Source: HK1 sp965220535 (GTDB taxonomy: Bacteria; Pseudomonadota; Gammaproteobacteria; HK1). From it: a stretch of 64,000 bases of DNA. The position numbers and the translations under genes were made by a program. Of this stretch, positions 36,686 through 46,728 are shown in pieces. Within the stretch, counting starts at the first letter, position 1. Every line of letters begins with the position of its first letter. The stretch covers positions 1-64,000 of the forward strand of contig OZ244833.1 of NCBI GenBank assembly GCA_965220535.1, in the 5' to 3' direction. The notes below the pieces were generated by a model. It had not been told where the DNA came from, ran no database searches, and was given only the letters and a program-made list of their open reading frames with translations.

Positions 36686-37526
36686 ACATCCAAACGACGC
36701 GGGCACCGATTCAATCGCCGATCCGCTCCCCATCGCGGTATTCGGGGCCGGCGGGCGCATGGGTCGCATGCTCGTGCAGGCGGTGCACGAGACGAAGGAG
36801 ACGAGTCTGGCGGCCGCGACCGAAAAGGAAGGCAATCCTTTGATCGGGACAGATGCGGGGTTGTTCGCCGGGGTCGGGGAGTTGGGGGTCGCCATCGCCG
36901 GCTCGCTCGCCGACGCCCTTGGCGCCGCCCGGGTGGGTATCGATTTCACCTTGCCCGAGGCGAGCGTCGGGCATGTGCAGGCCTGTCGTCGGGAGGGTCG
37001 GCCGCTCGTCATCGGCACGACCGGCTTTTCGACCGAGCAGCTGGCGCGCATTCACGAGGCGGCGAAGGAGATCCCGGTGGTCCATGCGCCGAATATGAGC
37101 GTCGGGGTCAATTTATGTTTCAATCTGCTGGAAAGGGCGGCCAAGGTTCTGGGGGAGAGCGTCGATATCGAGATCATCGAGGCGCATCATCGCAACAAGG
37201 TGGATGCCCCTTCGGGAACCGCGGTGCGCATGGGGGAGATCGTCGCTGCCGCCACGGGAAGGGAACTCGCGAAGAGCGCGATCTACGGCAGGCAGGGGCG
37301 TACCGGAGTTCGCGAGCGAGACACCATCGGCTTCGAAACCATCCGGGGCGGTGATATCGTCGGCGAGCATACGGTTCTTTTCGCCGGCGAGGGCGAGCGC
37401 ATCGAGATCGTGCATCGTTCGTCCAGTCGGGCGAATTTCGCGGCCGGTGCCGTACGCGCCGCTCGCTGGCTCGTGGATCGGCCGGCCGGCCTTTATGATA
37501 TGCAGGACGTTCTCGGTCTACGCTGA
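36678..37526 (+). CDS. dapB: 4-hydroxy-tetrahydrodipicolinate reductase
   Basis: DapB reduces the dipicolinate precursor with NAD(P)H in lysine and diaminopimelate synthesis. The 282-residue protein has the nucleotide-binding motif IAVFGAGGRMGRML near the N-terminus, the FSTEQLARI and VVHAPNMSVGVN segments, and the signature EAHHRNKVDAPSGTA with its catalytic His and Lys. The start ATG 36678 overlaps dnaJ by 8 bases. In most gammaproteobacteria carA and carB come next; here greA follows directly after a 325-base spacer. Confidence 0.97.
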   Translation: MAEHPNDAGTDSIADPLPIAVFGAGGRMGRMLVQAVHETKETSLAAATEKEGNPLIGTDAGLFAGVGELGVAIAGSLADALGAARVGIDFTLPEASVGHVQACRREGRPLVIGTTGFSTEQLARIHEAAKEIPVVHAPNMSVGVNLCFNLLERAAKVLGESVDIEIIEAHHRNKVDAPSGTAVRMGEIVAAATGRELAKSAIYGRQGRTGVRERDTIGFETIRGGDIVGEHTVLFAGEGERIEIVHRSSSRANFAAGAVRAARWLVDRPAGLYDMQDVLGLR

Positions 37527-37851
37527 AGATCGAGGCTAAGGCGAAGGGGGGGACTTCGCGTCGGTCTTTCGAGAGTCGAAAGCGCGACAATCCCTTTGTT
37601 CGGTCGATCTTCGAAGGGCCGAATCGAAAAGGCCACTTTGAAAAGACCCTTTCGAAGCGGCAGCACTTGATTTTCAAAAACCCCTTGCGGTATTTTCCCT
37701 AAGACTCACGGACGAGCGTGGTGAGGGTCGGCTTGTGAACGCATCTCGCTTGCCCGAGGAAGTCGACGAAGACGATGAGTTCGAGCCACTCATCCTGAAC
37801 GAAAAATTCCACTATCCCCATCGGCGCAGCCCTCTACACGGAAAACCGATC
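37527..37851. other. Spacer between dapB and greA, carAB absent
   Basis: About 325 bases with no trace of carA or carB that I can recognise. The greA frame is open from 37735, but this 39-residue extension is not found in GreA and is taken as leader sequence. Confidence 0.45.
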
Positions 37852-38328
37852 ATGAACCGTAGACCGCTGACGAAAAACGGCGCTCAGACCCTTCGGGACG
37901 AGCTTTTGAGACTGAAAGGCGAAGATCGCCCGAAGATCATCGCGGCGATCGCCGAAGCCCGCGCCCACGGCGACCTGCGCGAGAATGCCGAATACCATGC
38001 GGCGAAAGAACAGCAGGGCTTTATCGAAAGCCGCATCTCCGATATCGAGGAGTGCCTTGCCACCGCCGAAATCATCGACCCGGCGACCATCGATGCCGGC
38101 GGTCGAGCGGTTTTCGGCTCCACCATCGAACTGGCCCGAATCGATAACGATGAACGGGTGCGATATCAGATCGTGGGCGATTTGGAGGCGGATATCGGCG
38201 CCGGTCTGGTTTCGGTCAGTTCTCCGATCGCTCGCGCTCTGATCAGCAAGGAGGAGGGAGACGAGGTTTCGGTGGCCGCCCCGGGCGGAACGATCGAGTA
38301 CGAGATCATCTCGGTGGAATATATCTAG
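37852..38328 (+). CDS. greA: Transcription elongation factor GreA
   Basis: GreA enters the RNA polymerase secondary channel and stimulates cleavage of backtracked RNA. The start ATG 37852 (MNRRPLTKNGAQTLRDELLR) yields 158 residues, the family length. The N-terminal coiled coil carries the tip acidic residues in the segment AHGDLRENAEYHAAKEQQ, and the C-terminal FKBP-like domain ends with GGTIEYEIISVEYI. Spacing to dapB and to the following genes is large. Confidence 0.97.
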   Translation: MNRRPLTKNGAQTLRDELLRLKGEDRPKIIAAIAEARAHGDLRENAEYHAAKEQQGFIESRISDIEECLATAEIIDPATIDAGGRAVFGSTIELARIDNDERVRYQIVGDLEADIGAGLVSVSSPIARALISKEEGDEVSVAAPGGTIEYEIISVEYI

Positions 38329-38517
38329 GAGGAGAGCCGAAGTCCTTCCTGCCGGAGAGATCGGGGTCGCCGTTCTTGGATGCGCGATAAACCCTTGGCT
38401 TGGCTAAATAAGGGAAGTCCATCGCTTGCTCGAGGGATTGAAATCGAAGGGTTTCGAATCGTTTCGATGGAGCCTGAATAGCCACTCCTTTTATAAAAAC
38501 CCTTGAAAGGAAATCAA

Positions 38518-38742
38518 ATGACCGGTGATGAAAATGGTGAGTTCGAGGTTTTCGTCGAAGAGCACATTAATTACGTTGACATTGGCCGTCCTCGAGATGT
38601 CAAGTCAATCGGGAAGTACGAGACAAGAAAACGCGCTATTCAAGTCGGATTGATATTCCAGATATATCATTTGAACTACGGCTTCTGCGTTTGTTTTCGT
38701 GGACAAGAGGTGGTATGCCAAAAGTCTCCGTTGAAAAGATGA
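38518..38742 (+). CDS. Small hypothetical protein
   Basis: ATG 38518 has AAAGGA six bases upstream. The 74-residue product is soluble and mixed in charge (EFEVFVEEHINYVDIGRPRD, then QVGLIFQIYHLNYGFCVCF). I do not recognise it. The local GC content is lower than that of the flanking housekeeping genes. Confidence 0.5.
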   Translation: MTGDENGEFEVFVEEHINYVDIGRPRDVKSIGKYETRKRAIQVGLIFQIYHLNYGFCVCFRGQEVVCQKSPLKR

Positions 38743-39060
38743 GGTTTATGGTAAAGAACCTCGTCATCGTGAAAGGTGTATCGACTTCGGTATTTCGATG
38801 GGCGTTCTCTCCTAGGCAACCGAAGTTGCCGAGAGGCTCGGCCGGCGAAGGATTCAAGGTGGTGCGCTGAGTAAAAGAGTGGTGTTTGTGAAGATTCGTT
38901 GCCGGGGAGGCCGGGAACTCGGCTTTCGGTTTTATAAAGAGAGAAAGGGTGTGGTTGCCGCTAGGCAAGCTCGTGGGGCGAAGCCCTTGACGGGGCATGG
39001 GGATGACAGCCCGCTTCGAAAGGGTAATCGGGACGAAGGCGGAAGAAGGAGCGAAATTCG
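38743..39060. other. Spacer before rlmE
   Basis: About 320 bases. Short frames only. The RNA-binding gene yhbY that often lies between greA and rlmE is not seen. Confidence 0.4.
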
Positions 39061-39702
39061 GTGGGGAGCAAGCGCGGGTCTTGGCATCGACAGCGAGAGC
39101 AGGACGCCTTCTTTCACGATGCGAAGCGTCGGGGGTTGCGCTCGCGGGCGGCTCTTAAACTCGAAGCGATGGCCGCGCAAAATCGGCTCTTTCGGCCGGG
39201 GCAGACGGTGGTCGATCTCGGGGCCGCTCCCGGTGGTTGGTCCGAAGTGGCCCGACGGGCCATCGGTCGGAGCGGTCGGGTCGTGGCGATCGATCGATCG
39301 GAAATGGAGCCGATCGAGGGGGTTCGATTCATCCGCGGGGATTTTCTTTCGCCGGAGGTTCTTTGCACGTTGCAAGAAGCGATCGGCGATCGCTCGGTGG
39401 ACCTTGTATTATCCGATATGGCCCCCAATCTATCAGGGGTGAAGGCCAACGATCAGGCTCGTTGGCGGGCCTTGGCGGACGGGGCTGCGGATTTCGCCCT
39501 CGGGGCGTTGAAGCGCGAAGGTTCGTTCTTGGTCAAACTTCTGCAAGGCGAAGAGGCGGATGACTATTTGCGGATGCTGCGCAAGTCCTTCGTTCGGGTC
39601 GCGATCAAAAAGCCGCCGGCTTCTCGCGATCGATCGACCGAGGTCTATGCCTTGGCGCGCGGGGTCGAATCGGCTTCGGATTCGTCTGCTTCAAAGACTT
39701 GA
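39061..39702 (+). CDS. rlmE: 23S rRNA 2'-O-ribose methyltransferase RlmE (FtsJ/RrmJ)
   Basis: RlmE methylates U2552 in the A loop of 23S rRNA. The start is GTG 39061 (MGSKRGSWHRQREQDAFFHD). Motifs: RSRAALKLEAM with the first catalytic Lys, VVDLGAAPGGWSEVA for S-adenosylmethionine binding, SDMAPNLSG with the catalytic Asp, FLVKLLQG with the second Lys and RSTEVYALA with the Glu, so the K-D-K-E tetrad is complete. The 213-residue length is normal. ftsH follows after 264 bases, the usual order. Confidence 0.97.
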   Translation: MGSKRGSWHRQREQDAFFHDAKRRGLRSRAALKLEAMAAQNRLFRPGQTVVDLGAAPGGWSEVARRAIGRSGRVVAIDRSEMEPIEGVRFIRGDFLSPEVLCTLQEAIGDRSVDLVLSDMAPNLSGVKANDQARWRALADGAADFALGALKREGSFLVKLLQGEEADDYLRMLRKSFVRVAIKKPPASRDRSTEVYALARGVESASDSSASKT

Positions 39703-39966
39703 AACGACCTTCGAGCGTGTTTTTGAAATCCCGCCCGAAGGGGGTTAGGCGCTTTCGATCGAGTGCGGGCAACGAAATCGGACAAAACACCGGCAAAAGT
39801 GATAGCATCAAACGATGCATCGTCCGGCAATGATCGACGTTCGACGATCGCTCGCTCACGATTTTCCTCTTTTCGGGTGTGAAATCACTTTGAAAACCAC
39901 CCCGAAGAGAGTCCCCACCGGCAACGGAACCTTTCATTCCATCTGGCACAGCGGTACCTAAATACC

Positions 39967-41940
39967 ATGGCAAAGAATCTGATCCTTTGGGTGATCATCG
40001 CCCTCGTGCTGATGTCCGTCTTCAACAACTTCGGTCCGAGGCGCGGTAGTTCGTCGCAAGAGGTGGACTACTCTCGTTTCATCACCGATGTCCGGCAAGG
40101 TCGGGTCAAGCAGGTCGATATCGAGGGACGCGTCATCAAGGGCGAGTTTCAATCCGGCGAGCGTTTCAATACCTACACCCCGGAAACCGACAATCGGGCG
40201 ATGGTCGGCGATCTCCTCGAAAACGGCGTGGTGATCGATGCACATCCGCCGGAAAAGCAGTCCATTTTGCTGCAAATCTTCATCTCTTGGTTCCCGATGC
40301 TTTTGTTGATCGGCGTATGGATTTTCTTCATGCGTCAGCTGCAAGGCGGAGCGGGCGGACGAGGGGCGCTTTCTTTCGGCAAAAGCCGGGCGCGCTTGCT
40401 CAATGACGATCAGGTCAAGGTCACTTTTGCGGATGTCGCCGGGGTCGAAGAGGCCAAGGAGGAAGTGGTCGAACTGGTCGACTTTCTGCGCGATCCGAAT
40501 AAGTTCCAAAAACTCGGCGGGAAGATCCCGCGCGGGGTGTTGATGGTGGGATCGCCCGGTACCGGCAAGACTTTGCTTGCCCGCGCCATCGCCGGGGAAG
40601 CGAAGGTTCCCTTTTTCACCATATCCGGATCGGATTTCGTCGAGATGTTCGTCGGGGTGGGGGCTTCTCGAGTGCGGGATATGTTTGAGCAGGCCAAGAA
40701 ACAATCCCCCTGCATCATTTTTATCGACGAGATCGACGCCGTCGGGCGCCATCGCGGCGCGGGTTTGGGCGGCGGACATGACGAGCGCGAGCAAACCCTC
40801 AATCAGCTCTTGGTGGAGATGGACGGATTCGAGGGCAACGAAGGCATTATCGTGATCGCCGCGACCAACCGTCCCGATGTGCTGGATCCGGCGCTGCTTC
40901 GCCCCGGTCGTTTCGACCGGCGAGTCGTCGTTCCTCTGCCCGATATTCGCGGGCGCGAGCAAATCCTGAAAGTCCACATGCGCAAGGTTCCGGTGGACCG
41001 GGATGTCGTGGCCAGCGTCATCGCCCGCGGAACCCCCGGCTTTTCCGGTGCGGATCTGGCCAACTTGGTCAACGAGGCGGCGCTTTTCGCGGCGCGCTCC
41101 AATCGCGGCACCGTCGATATGGAGCACTTCGAAAAGGCCAAAGACAAGATCATGATGGGTTCCGAGCGCCACTCGATGGTGATGAGCGAGGACGAAAAAC
41201 GCCTCACCGCCTATCACGAGGCGGGGCACGCGATCATCGGCTTGCTGGTTCCCTCGCACGATCCGGTCTACAAGGTAACCATCATCCCGCGGGGGATGGC
41301 CCTCGGGTTGACGATGTTCCTGCCCGAGGAAGATCGCTACAGCTATAGCAAAGAACGCCTCGAAAGCCAGATATCGACGCTCTTCGGCGGCCGCATCGCG
41401 GAATCGCTGATTTTCGGTCCCGATAGCGTTACCACCGGGGCCAGCAACGATATCCAAAAGGCCACCGAACTCGCCCGCAATATGGTGACCAAATGGGGCT
41501 TGTCGGAAAAACTCGGGCCTTTGACCTATAGCGACGAGGAGGGCGAGGTCTTTTTGGGGCATAGCGTCGCCCAGCATAAAAAGGTCTCGGGGCAGACCCA
41601 GCATTTGATCGACGAGGAGGTGCGTCGTATCGTCGACCGCAACTACGAGCGTTCGGAAAAACTGCTGCAGGAGAACGAACCGAAACTCCATCTGATGGCC
41701 GATGCTCTGATGCGTTACGAGACGATCGACCATGAGCAGATCAAGGAAATCATGGAGGGGAAGGTGCCGAGCCCCCCGAGCAATTGGTCGAATTCGGCCA
41801 AGCCTCCCTCCGGCGACGGCACCGACGCTCCTGCGGATGCCGTGGACGCACAGGGCGAAGAGGACGATACGAGAAGGGAATCGAAAGAATCGTCCGGCTC
41901 GGAAACCGGCTCCATCGGTGGCCCCGCAAGCCTGCATTGA
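39967..41940 (+). CDS. ftsH: ATP-dependent membrane protease FtsH
   Basis: FtsH degrades membrane and regulatory proteins, using ATP to pull them in. The 657-residue protein has two N-terminal membrane segments (LILWVIIALVLMSVF and ISWFPMLLLIGVWIFFM) around a small periplasmic domain, the AAA module with Walker A GSPGTGKT, Walker B IIFIDEIDAVG and the SRH (RPGRFDRRVVVPLPD), and the zinc protease motif HEAGH. A Ser/Asp/Glu-rich tail ends the protein. Start ATG 39967. It degrades the heat-shock sigma factor in E. coli, which would link it to the chaperone genes here. Confidence 0.98.
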   Translation: MAKNLILWVIIALVLMSVFNNFGPRRGSSSQEVDYSRFITDVRQGRVKQVDIEGRVIKGEFQSGERFNTYTPETDNRAMVGDLLENGVVIDAHPPEKQSILLQIFISWFPMLLLIGVWIFFMRQLQGGAGGRGALSFGKSRARLLNDDQVKVTFADVAGVEEAKEEVVELVDFLRDPNKFQKLGGKIPRGVLMVGSPGTGKTLLARAIAGEAKVPFFTISGSDFVEMFVGVGASRVRDMFEQAKKQSPCIIFIDEIDAVGRHRGAGLGGGHDEREQTLNQLLVEMDGFEGNEGIIVIAATNRPDVLDPALLRPGRFDRRVVVPLPDIRGREQILKVHMRKVPVDRDVVASVIARGTPGFSGADLANLVNEAALFAARSNRGTVDMEHFEKAKDKIMMGSERHSMVMSEDEKRLTAYHEAGHAIIGLLVPSHDPVYKVTIIPRGMALGLTMFLPEEDRYSYSKERLESQISTLFGGRIAESLIFGPDSVTTGASNDIQKATELARNMVTKWGLSEKLGPLTYSDEEGEVFLGHSVAQHKKVSGQTQHLIDEEVRRIVDRNYERSEKLLQENEPKLHLMADALMRYETIDHEQIKEIMEGKVPSPPSNWSNSAKPPSGDGTDAPADAVDAQGEEDDTRRESKESSGSETGSIGGPASLH

Positions 41941-42453
41941 GCGCAAGGCTATCGGCCGCCGATGGGGACTATCGGGGACTATCGTGATATCGTTTGATGA
42001 GCGATAAGACCTCATCGAATTTCGTGCAGGAATTTCGCGCAAATGCGCAAGGTGAATCCGTCGAGGCCGGTATCGTTATCCGATGCGAGTGATATGAGGG
42101 CGGGGCTTGTCGTTATCGGTCATCGAACGACGATCATGGTTCGAAGCGAGCCTCTTCGTGTTCATTTTGTATGCATCGACTCGTTTTTTCGCCCCGGTCT
42201 TTAGGTGCCGAATCGTCGACGAGCCGGTGAATATCGCGAACGCTCGCGCAGTTTCGAAAGAGTGCTTTTCCAAGGAGTGATCAATCAAAACCGGGCGAGG
42301 TCGATAGGTAGAACGAAAAAAGCCCATCATGCATCGCGCGATTCGCATCGCGCAATTCGGATGAGGCGGGCCCATTTTGCAGCACGCTTTGCTCGGGGGC
42401 TCTTTTTTCTTGGCAACCGCCGCTTGCGGGAATACAAACGAGGAGGACAAAGG
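41941..42453. other. Spacer after ftsH
   Basis: About 510 bases. The decamer GGGGACTATC occurs twice close together (about 41963-41985). No gene is supported until the possible small gene at 42454. Confidence 0.4.
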
Positions 42454-42672
42454 GTGATCTGGCTGGTGAAGCGAGGTATATCGGTTGATTGGTTATACGT
42501 GAAGGGATCGAAAAACATCGAAGTTTTGAAACAAAAGGCCGAGGCGCTCATCGCCAGCGGCCAAGTGGCCGAGGAGGAGCTGCGGCTAAGAGATGACAGG
42601 ACGGGCTCTTTGTATCCCATCGATTTCGACTTCTCTCACGACCCCGGTCGTCAAGGCTATCATCGTCGATAA
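42454..42672 (+). CDS. Possible small protein between ftsH and folP
   Basis: GTG 42454 has a perfect AGGAGG seven bases upstream (42441-42446). The frame encodes 72 residues, with YVKGSKNIEVLKQKAEALIA and AEEELRLRDDRTGSLYPIDF. The frame is open further upstream, but that part is Arg-rich and unlikely. No family is recognised, so the strong binding site is the main support. Confidence 0.4.
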   Translation: MIWLVKRGISVDWLYVKGSKNIEVLKQKAEALIASGQVAEEELRLRDDRTGSLYPIDFDFSHDPGRQGYHRR

Positions 42673-43116
42673 GCGTTTTCTCTTCGCCAAGCGATCGATG
42701 AGTTCTTCGGCACCCCTTGCGTATCCAACGTTTGCGTCTCCAAGACGGCGCCCTTCGATATCTCGGAGGGATCCGAGCCCGGCGGCGGATACGGACTCGT
42801 CGAGGATGGGTCGAATCCGGGGCTTTATTCTTCTTCGGGCATGAATTCGATCTCGTTTCCTTGACGAATATCTGCCGATCGAGCCCGTAGCCGGGGGGCC
42901 GAGTAGGGTGCTCGGCGGTGGTCGCTTCGTCCTGTCGATATTTGTCTTGCCGGTGAATATGGCTGCCGGCGGGAAGAATGGACCGGGGATCGGTCACTCT
43001 CTTTCTTTTTTGGCATCGACGGCTGAAATCGCGGCCGCGATCGCCGCTTGTCGCTGCGGCCGCATCGGAGCGCCGCATCGGAGCGCCATACGGGAGCCCC
43101 ACACCGGGCGAAATCG
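42673..43116. other. Spacer before folP
   Basis: About 440 bases without a supported gene. Near the end there are repeats of GCATCGGAGCGCC (about 43062-43090). The folP frame is open back to 43048, but the extension is not conserved. Confidence 0.4.
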
Positions 43117-44049
43117 ATGAAAGCCTCCACCCCCCGTCCTCTCGATGCGTTGTGGAAAGCGCCTTCGCCGCCTTTCGTGATGGGGATCCTCAACACCACC
43201 CCCGATTCTTTTTCCGACGGCGGCCGCTTCGTCGATCCCGAGATCGCGTTGCGCCATGCGCTGTCGATGATCGAGGCGGGGGCGGAGATCATCGATGTGG
43301 GCGGGGAATCGACCCGTCCCCGGGCGTCTCCGGTCGGGGTCGAGGAGGAGATCGATCGCGTCATGCCCTTGATCGAGGCGTTGGCATCGGAAAGCGATAT
43401 CCCGATTTCCATCGATACCGGCAAGCCCGAGGTGATGCGGGCGGCGGTTGCCGCCGGAGCCTCGATGATCAACGATGTCAGAGCGCTATGCGCCCCCGAT
43501 GCCGTCGATACCGTGGCCGCGCTCGACGTGCCGGTTTGTCTGATGCATATCAAGGGCGAGCCGGGCACGATGCAAGATGCGCCCGTTTACGATGATGTGG
43601 TGGAAGAGGTGAAAGGCTTCTTGGTCGAGCGGGCGAGGATCTGCGAGGCCCGCGGCATCGCCAAGAATCGTATCGTCATCGATCCCGGCTTCGGCTTCGG
43701 CAAGACCTTGGATCACAACTTGGCTTTGCTCGGCGCTTTGCCGGGATTCGTCGAGATCGGTTATCCGGTGCTGGTGGGGATGTCCAGGAAGTCGATGGTC
43801 AAGGGGATCTTCGAGCGGGTGCAAGGGCGTCGCGGTTTCGCCGCGACGAAGACTTCGGGAGGAGCCGAAGCGACTTTGCATGCGAACCCTCGTATGGTCG
43901 GGAGCGTGGTCTTGGCTTTGCTCGCGGCGCAGCGCGGGGCCTCGGTGGTGCGGGTGCATGACGTGGCCGAAACCCGCGCCGCCATCGATATCCTCGCGGG
44001 TGTCGAGGGCTACGAGGCTATCGAGTCGACGGATCGCTTCGCCGGATAA
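43117..44049 (+). CDS. folP: Dihydropteroate synthase
   Basis: FolP condenses p-aminobenzoate with dihydropterin pyrophosphate in folate synthesis and is the sulphonamide target. Starting at ATG 43117 (MKASTPRPLDALWKAPSPP) it has 310 residues. Signatures: VMGILNTTPDSFSDGG, DVGGESTRPRA, SIDTGKPEVMRAAV, PVCLMHIKGEPGTMQ, DPGFGFGKTLDHN and VGMSRKSMVKG. The order ftsH-folP-glmM is standard. glmM follows after 27 bases, probably in one transcript. Confidence 0.97.
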   Translation: MKASTPRPLDALWKAPSPPFVMGILNTTPDSFSDGGRFVDPEIALRHALSMIEAGAEIIDVGGESTRPRASPVGVEEEIDRVMPLIEALASESDIPISIDTGKPEVMRAAVAAGASMINDVRALCAPDAVDTVAALDVPVCLMHIKGEPGTMQDAPVYDDVVEEVKGFLVERARICEARGIAKNRIVIDPGFGFGKTLDHNLALLGALPGFVEIGYPVLVGMSRKSMVKGIFERVQGRRGFAATKTSGGAEATLHANPRMVGSVVLALLAAQRGASVVRVHDVAETRAAIDILAGVEGYEAIESTDRFAG

Positions 44050-44076
44050 CCTTCGCATAAAGGAAATAAAAGGGCG

Positions 44077-45483
44077 GTGAGCAAGAAAACCAAACGCTAT
44101 TTCGGCACCGACGGGATCCGGGGCGAGGTCGGCAAGCATCCGATCACCGCGGATTTCGTTTTGAAGATCGGCTGGGCGCTGGGCATGGCGCTTGCCGGAG
44201 AGGAACGCGGCGGGGGCGGATCGGACGACGGTCGAGGGAGCATCCTGATCGGGAAGGACACTCGTATTTCCGGTTATATGTTCGAATCGGTGCTCGAATC
44301 CGGGCTCGCGGCATCGGGGACGGATGTGATGTTGTTGGGGCCGATGCCGACCCCGGCCGTGGCGTGGATGACCCGCACCCTGCGCGCTCGCGCCGGGGTG
44401 GTGATCAGCGCCTCCCACAACCCCCATTCGGATAACGGCATCAAGATTTTCGATGCCGACGGTATCAAGCTATCCGACGCGATGGAATACGCGATCGAAG
44501 CCCAGGTCGAGGCCGAGATGCAAACCGTATCGAGCGAAGCCCTCGGCAAGGCGATTCGGCTCGACGACGCCGCCGGTCGCTATATCGAATTTTGCAAGAG
44601 CACGGTGCCCGTCGGCCTGCGCTTGCACGGCATGCGGATCGTCGTCGACTGCGCTCACGGCGCCACCTACCATATCGCGCCGAAGGTGTTTTCCGAACTC
44701 GGAGCGGAAGTGATTCCGATCGCTTGTTCCCCCGACGGTCTCAATATCAACGCTGCTTGCGGGGTGCTCGATATTCGCGCCCTCTGCGAAACGGTCCGCC
44801 GTACCCGCGCCGATATCGGTATCGCCTTCGACGGGGACGGGGATCGAGTGGCGATGGTCGATGCCCGCGGCGAAGTCTTCGACGGTGACCGGATTTTGTT
44901 CATCTTGGTCGAAGATCGTCTCGCTCGCGGGGAGCGTATCGAATCGGTAGTCGGTACCGTGATGAGCAGTTTGGGGCTCGAAGAATCCCTGCGCGCGAGG
45001 GGAGTGGGGTTGGAGCGGGCGAGGGTCGGGGATCGTCATGTGATGGAGCGGATGCGCGCGCTCGGCAGCGTCCTCGGAGGGGAGCCCTCCGGCCATATCG
45101 TATGTCTCGATCAGGCTTGTACGGGAGACGGCATCGTCGCCGCGCTGCAGGTGCTTCGGGCTTTGGTCGACTCCGAAAGAAGCCTCGTCGAAGCGGGGAA
45201 GGGCATGAATCGCTACCCGCGAGTCATCCACAATATCCGCACGAGAGAGCCTTTTGACCCGGCATCCGACGACGCTCTGCAAGAGGCCGTCGCCGCCGCC
45301 CGCTCTTGCTTGGGAGACGAGGGCCGGGCATTGGTGCGAGCCTCCGGCACCGAGCCGGTGGTGCGGGTGATGGTCGAGGGCAAGGATCGGGCAAAGACCG
45401 AAGCCATCGCCGACCGACTGGCATCGATGATCGATCCCGATCGAGCCTCGTCGCCGGCGCCGCAAGAGACGCATGATCCTTAG
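44077..45483 (+). CDS. glmM: Phosphoglucosamine mutase
   Basis: GlmM interconverts glucosamine 6- and 1-phosphate for cell wall and lipopolysaccharide synthesis. It begins at GTG 44077. The phosphoserine loop is VISASHNPHSDNG (catalytic Ser113), the metal loop is DGDGDR from Asp252, and the C-terminal phosphate site is RASGTEPVVRVMVEG. With 468 residues it is about 20 longer than usual, partly because of a Gly/Asp-rich insertion near residue 50 (EERGGGGSDDGRGS). The catalytic residues are intact. Confidence 0.97.
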   Translation: MSKKTKRYFGTDGIRGEVGKHPITADFVLKIGWALGMALAGEERGGGGSDDGRGSILIGKDTRISGYMFESVLESGLAASGTDVMLLGPMPTPAVAWMTRTLRARAGVVISASHNPHSDNGIKIFDADGIKLSDAMEYAIEAQVEAEMQTVSSEALGKAIRLDDAAGRYIEFCKSTVPVGLRLHGMRIVVDCAHGATYHIAPKVFSELGAEVIPIACSPDGLNINAACGVLDIRALCETVRRTRADIGIAFDGDGDRVAMVDARGEVFDGDRILFILVEDRLARGERIESVVGTVMSSLGLEESLRARGVGLERARVGDRHVMERMRALGSVLGGEPSGHIVCLDQACTGDGIVAALQVLRALVDSERSLVEAGKGMNRYPRVIHNIRTREPFDPASDDALQEAVAAARSCLGDEGRALVRASGTEPVVRVMVEGKDRAKTEAIADRLASMIDPDRASSPAPQETHDP

Positions 45484-45574
45484 AGCGAAAGAGCGAAACC
45501 CCTTCGCTCCTCCGCCCCAGAGTTATTCAAGACACTCCCCAAGACCTGATCTTAGGGGATAAGGGAGTGACTTC

Positions 45575-45960
45575 ATGGTGACAAAAGAGCATGCCGAGCA
45601 GGCCGGAGCCAAAGCCGCGGAGACTTCGCTTGGAGAGGATCGGTCTTCGACTCGAAGGCAACGAATGACGGCCTCGCGTCAGCGAAGAGGCTGCGTTGCG
45701 GGTGGTTGAGGCTTAAGGACATGGAAATCATCGCCCGGAGTTTCTTAGGTGTCGGCAGCCGATATCAGCCGCCGGCATGAGAGGCTTATAGCCGGGGGCA
45801 TCTGTCGCTTGGAGTCCCGGGGGAGTGGATGCCCGAGATGCGGAGCTCGCCCGACTGCACGCCAAGGTGGGCGATTCACCATGGCCAACGAGCTTCTCGA
45901 CGAAAAGATCGAGAAGATGGAAGCCGGCCGCCCTTGCGGTCGGCGAAGGTCGAAGCGATG
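45575..45960 (+). pseudogene. IS3-family OrfA remnant
   Basis: ATG 45575 opens a copy of orfA (MVTKEHAEQAGAKAAETSLG...) that aligns with 11996-12379. A base inserted near 45687 shifts the frame into a stop soon afterwards. The end (KMEAGRPCGRRRSKR) still aligns in another frame. Confidence 0.8.
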
Positions 45961-46728
45961 AGCGCCCTCATCTCTTTCCTTCACGGGAAAGACCGACGGT
46001 GTCTTGCGGGTCTGCCGGGTTTGGAAGATGAGTCGCGAAGGCACGGATTTTGCGACTCATGCGCAAGAACGATTTGCTCGCCCAGCCATGCCGAGGACCG
46101 CAATGGCCCTCGGGCTCATGATGGAATCATCGTGCCTTCAAGGGTCGATGAGATGTGGGGCACCGACATGACAACGATGGTCCTCGGGACTTAGCAGCAT
46201 GTCTGCGTCTTCGTGGCGATCGCCCGTCGTTCGGCGAGTTGCGTCGGTCAAACACGCGGCCACGCGAGGCACGCTTTTTGAAGCGTTGGAATCGATTCGC
46301 TAGGGGGTGCTTTGCGAATGCTTCGGAGCCATCGGCGAGGGGGTGGTGACAGAGGTGGTGACAGGATTGACCATCCGCCATGACAACGGCCCGCAGTCCA
46401 TCGGTCGCGACTTCCTTTGGCGAGATATCCGGGGCGAGATCTCTTGTGCGAGATCTCCGGGGCAAGGATCACCTCGTCGCCGTCCTTTGTCCGCTCCCGA
46501 AGAAGGCAAGGGTCGTGCCGAGCGATTCATCTGCACCCGAAGGAGAATCTGCTCCGGCTAAAGCCCTTGTGGACCATCGAAGCGTTGCCGCAGGCACTGC
46601 CGGAGTTCAAGGATCGCTACAACCGGTTCTGGTCGATCGAAGGCCACGGACAATGCACTGTCGAGCCAGTTCAGGCGAGGGGCGGTGGACGAGGGGCGAT
46701 GGACGAAACCCGGACGGCCGCATAAGTT
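45959..46728 (+). pseudogene. IS3-family OrfB integrase remnant
   Basis: Scattered pieces match OrfB: SALISFLHGKDRR at the start, HDGIIVPSRVDEMWGTDMTT with the first catalytic Asp, LTIRHDNGPQSIGRDF with the second Asp, and HPKENLLRLKP with the catalytic Glu, then SIEGHGQCTVEPVQ at the end. All are in different frames with stops between them, and part of the N-terminal half is deleted. Confidence 0.85.

Noticed and set aside
39958..42042. Frame of 694 residues antisense to ftsH
   Set aside because: It mirrors the ftsH codons, with no independent motif; ftsH is complete and conserved.
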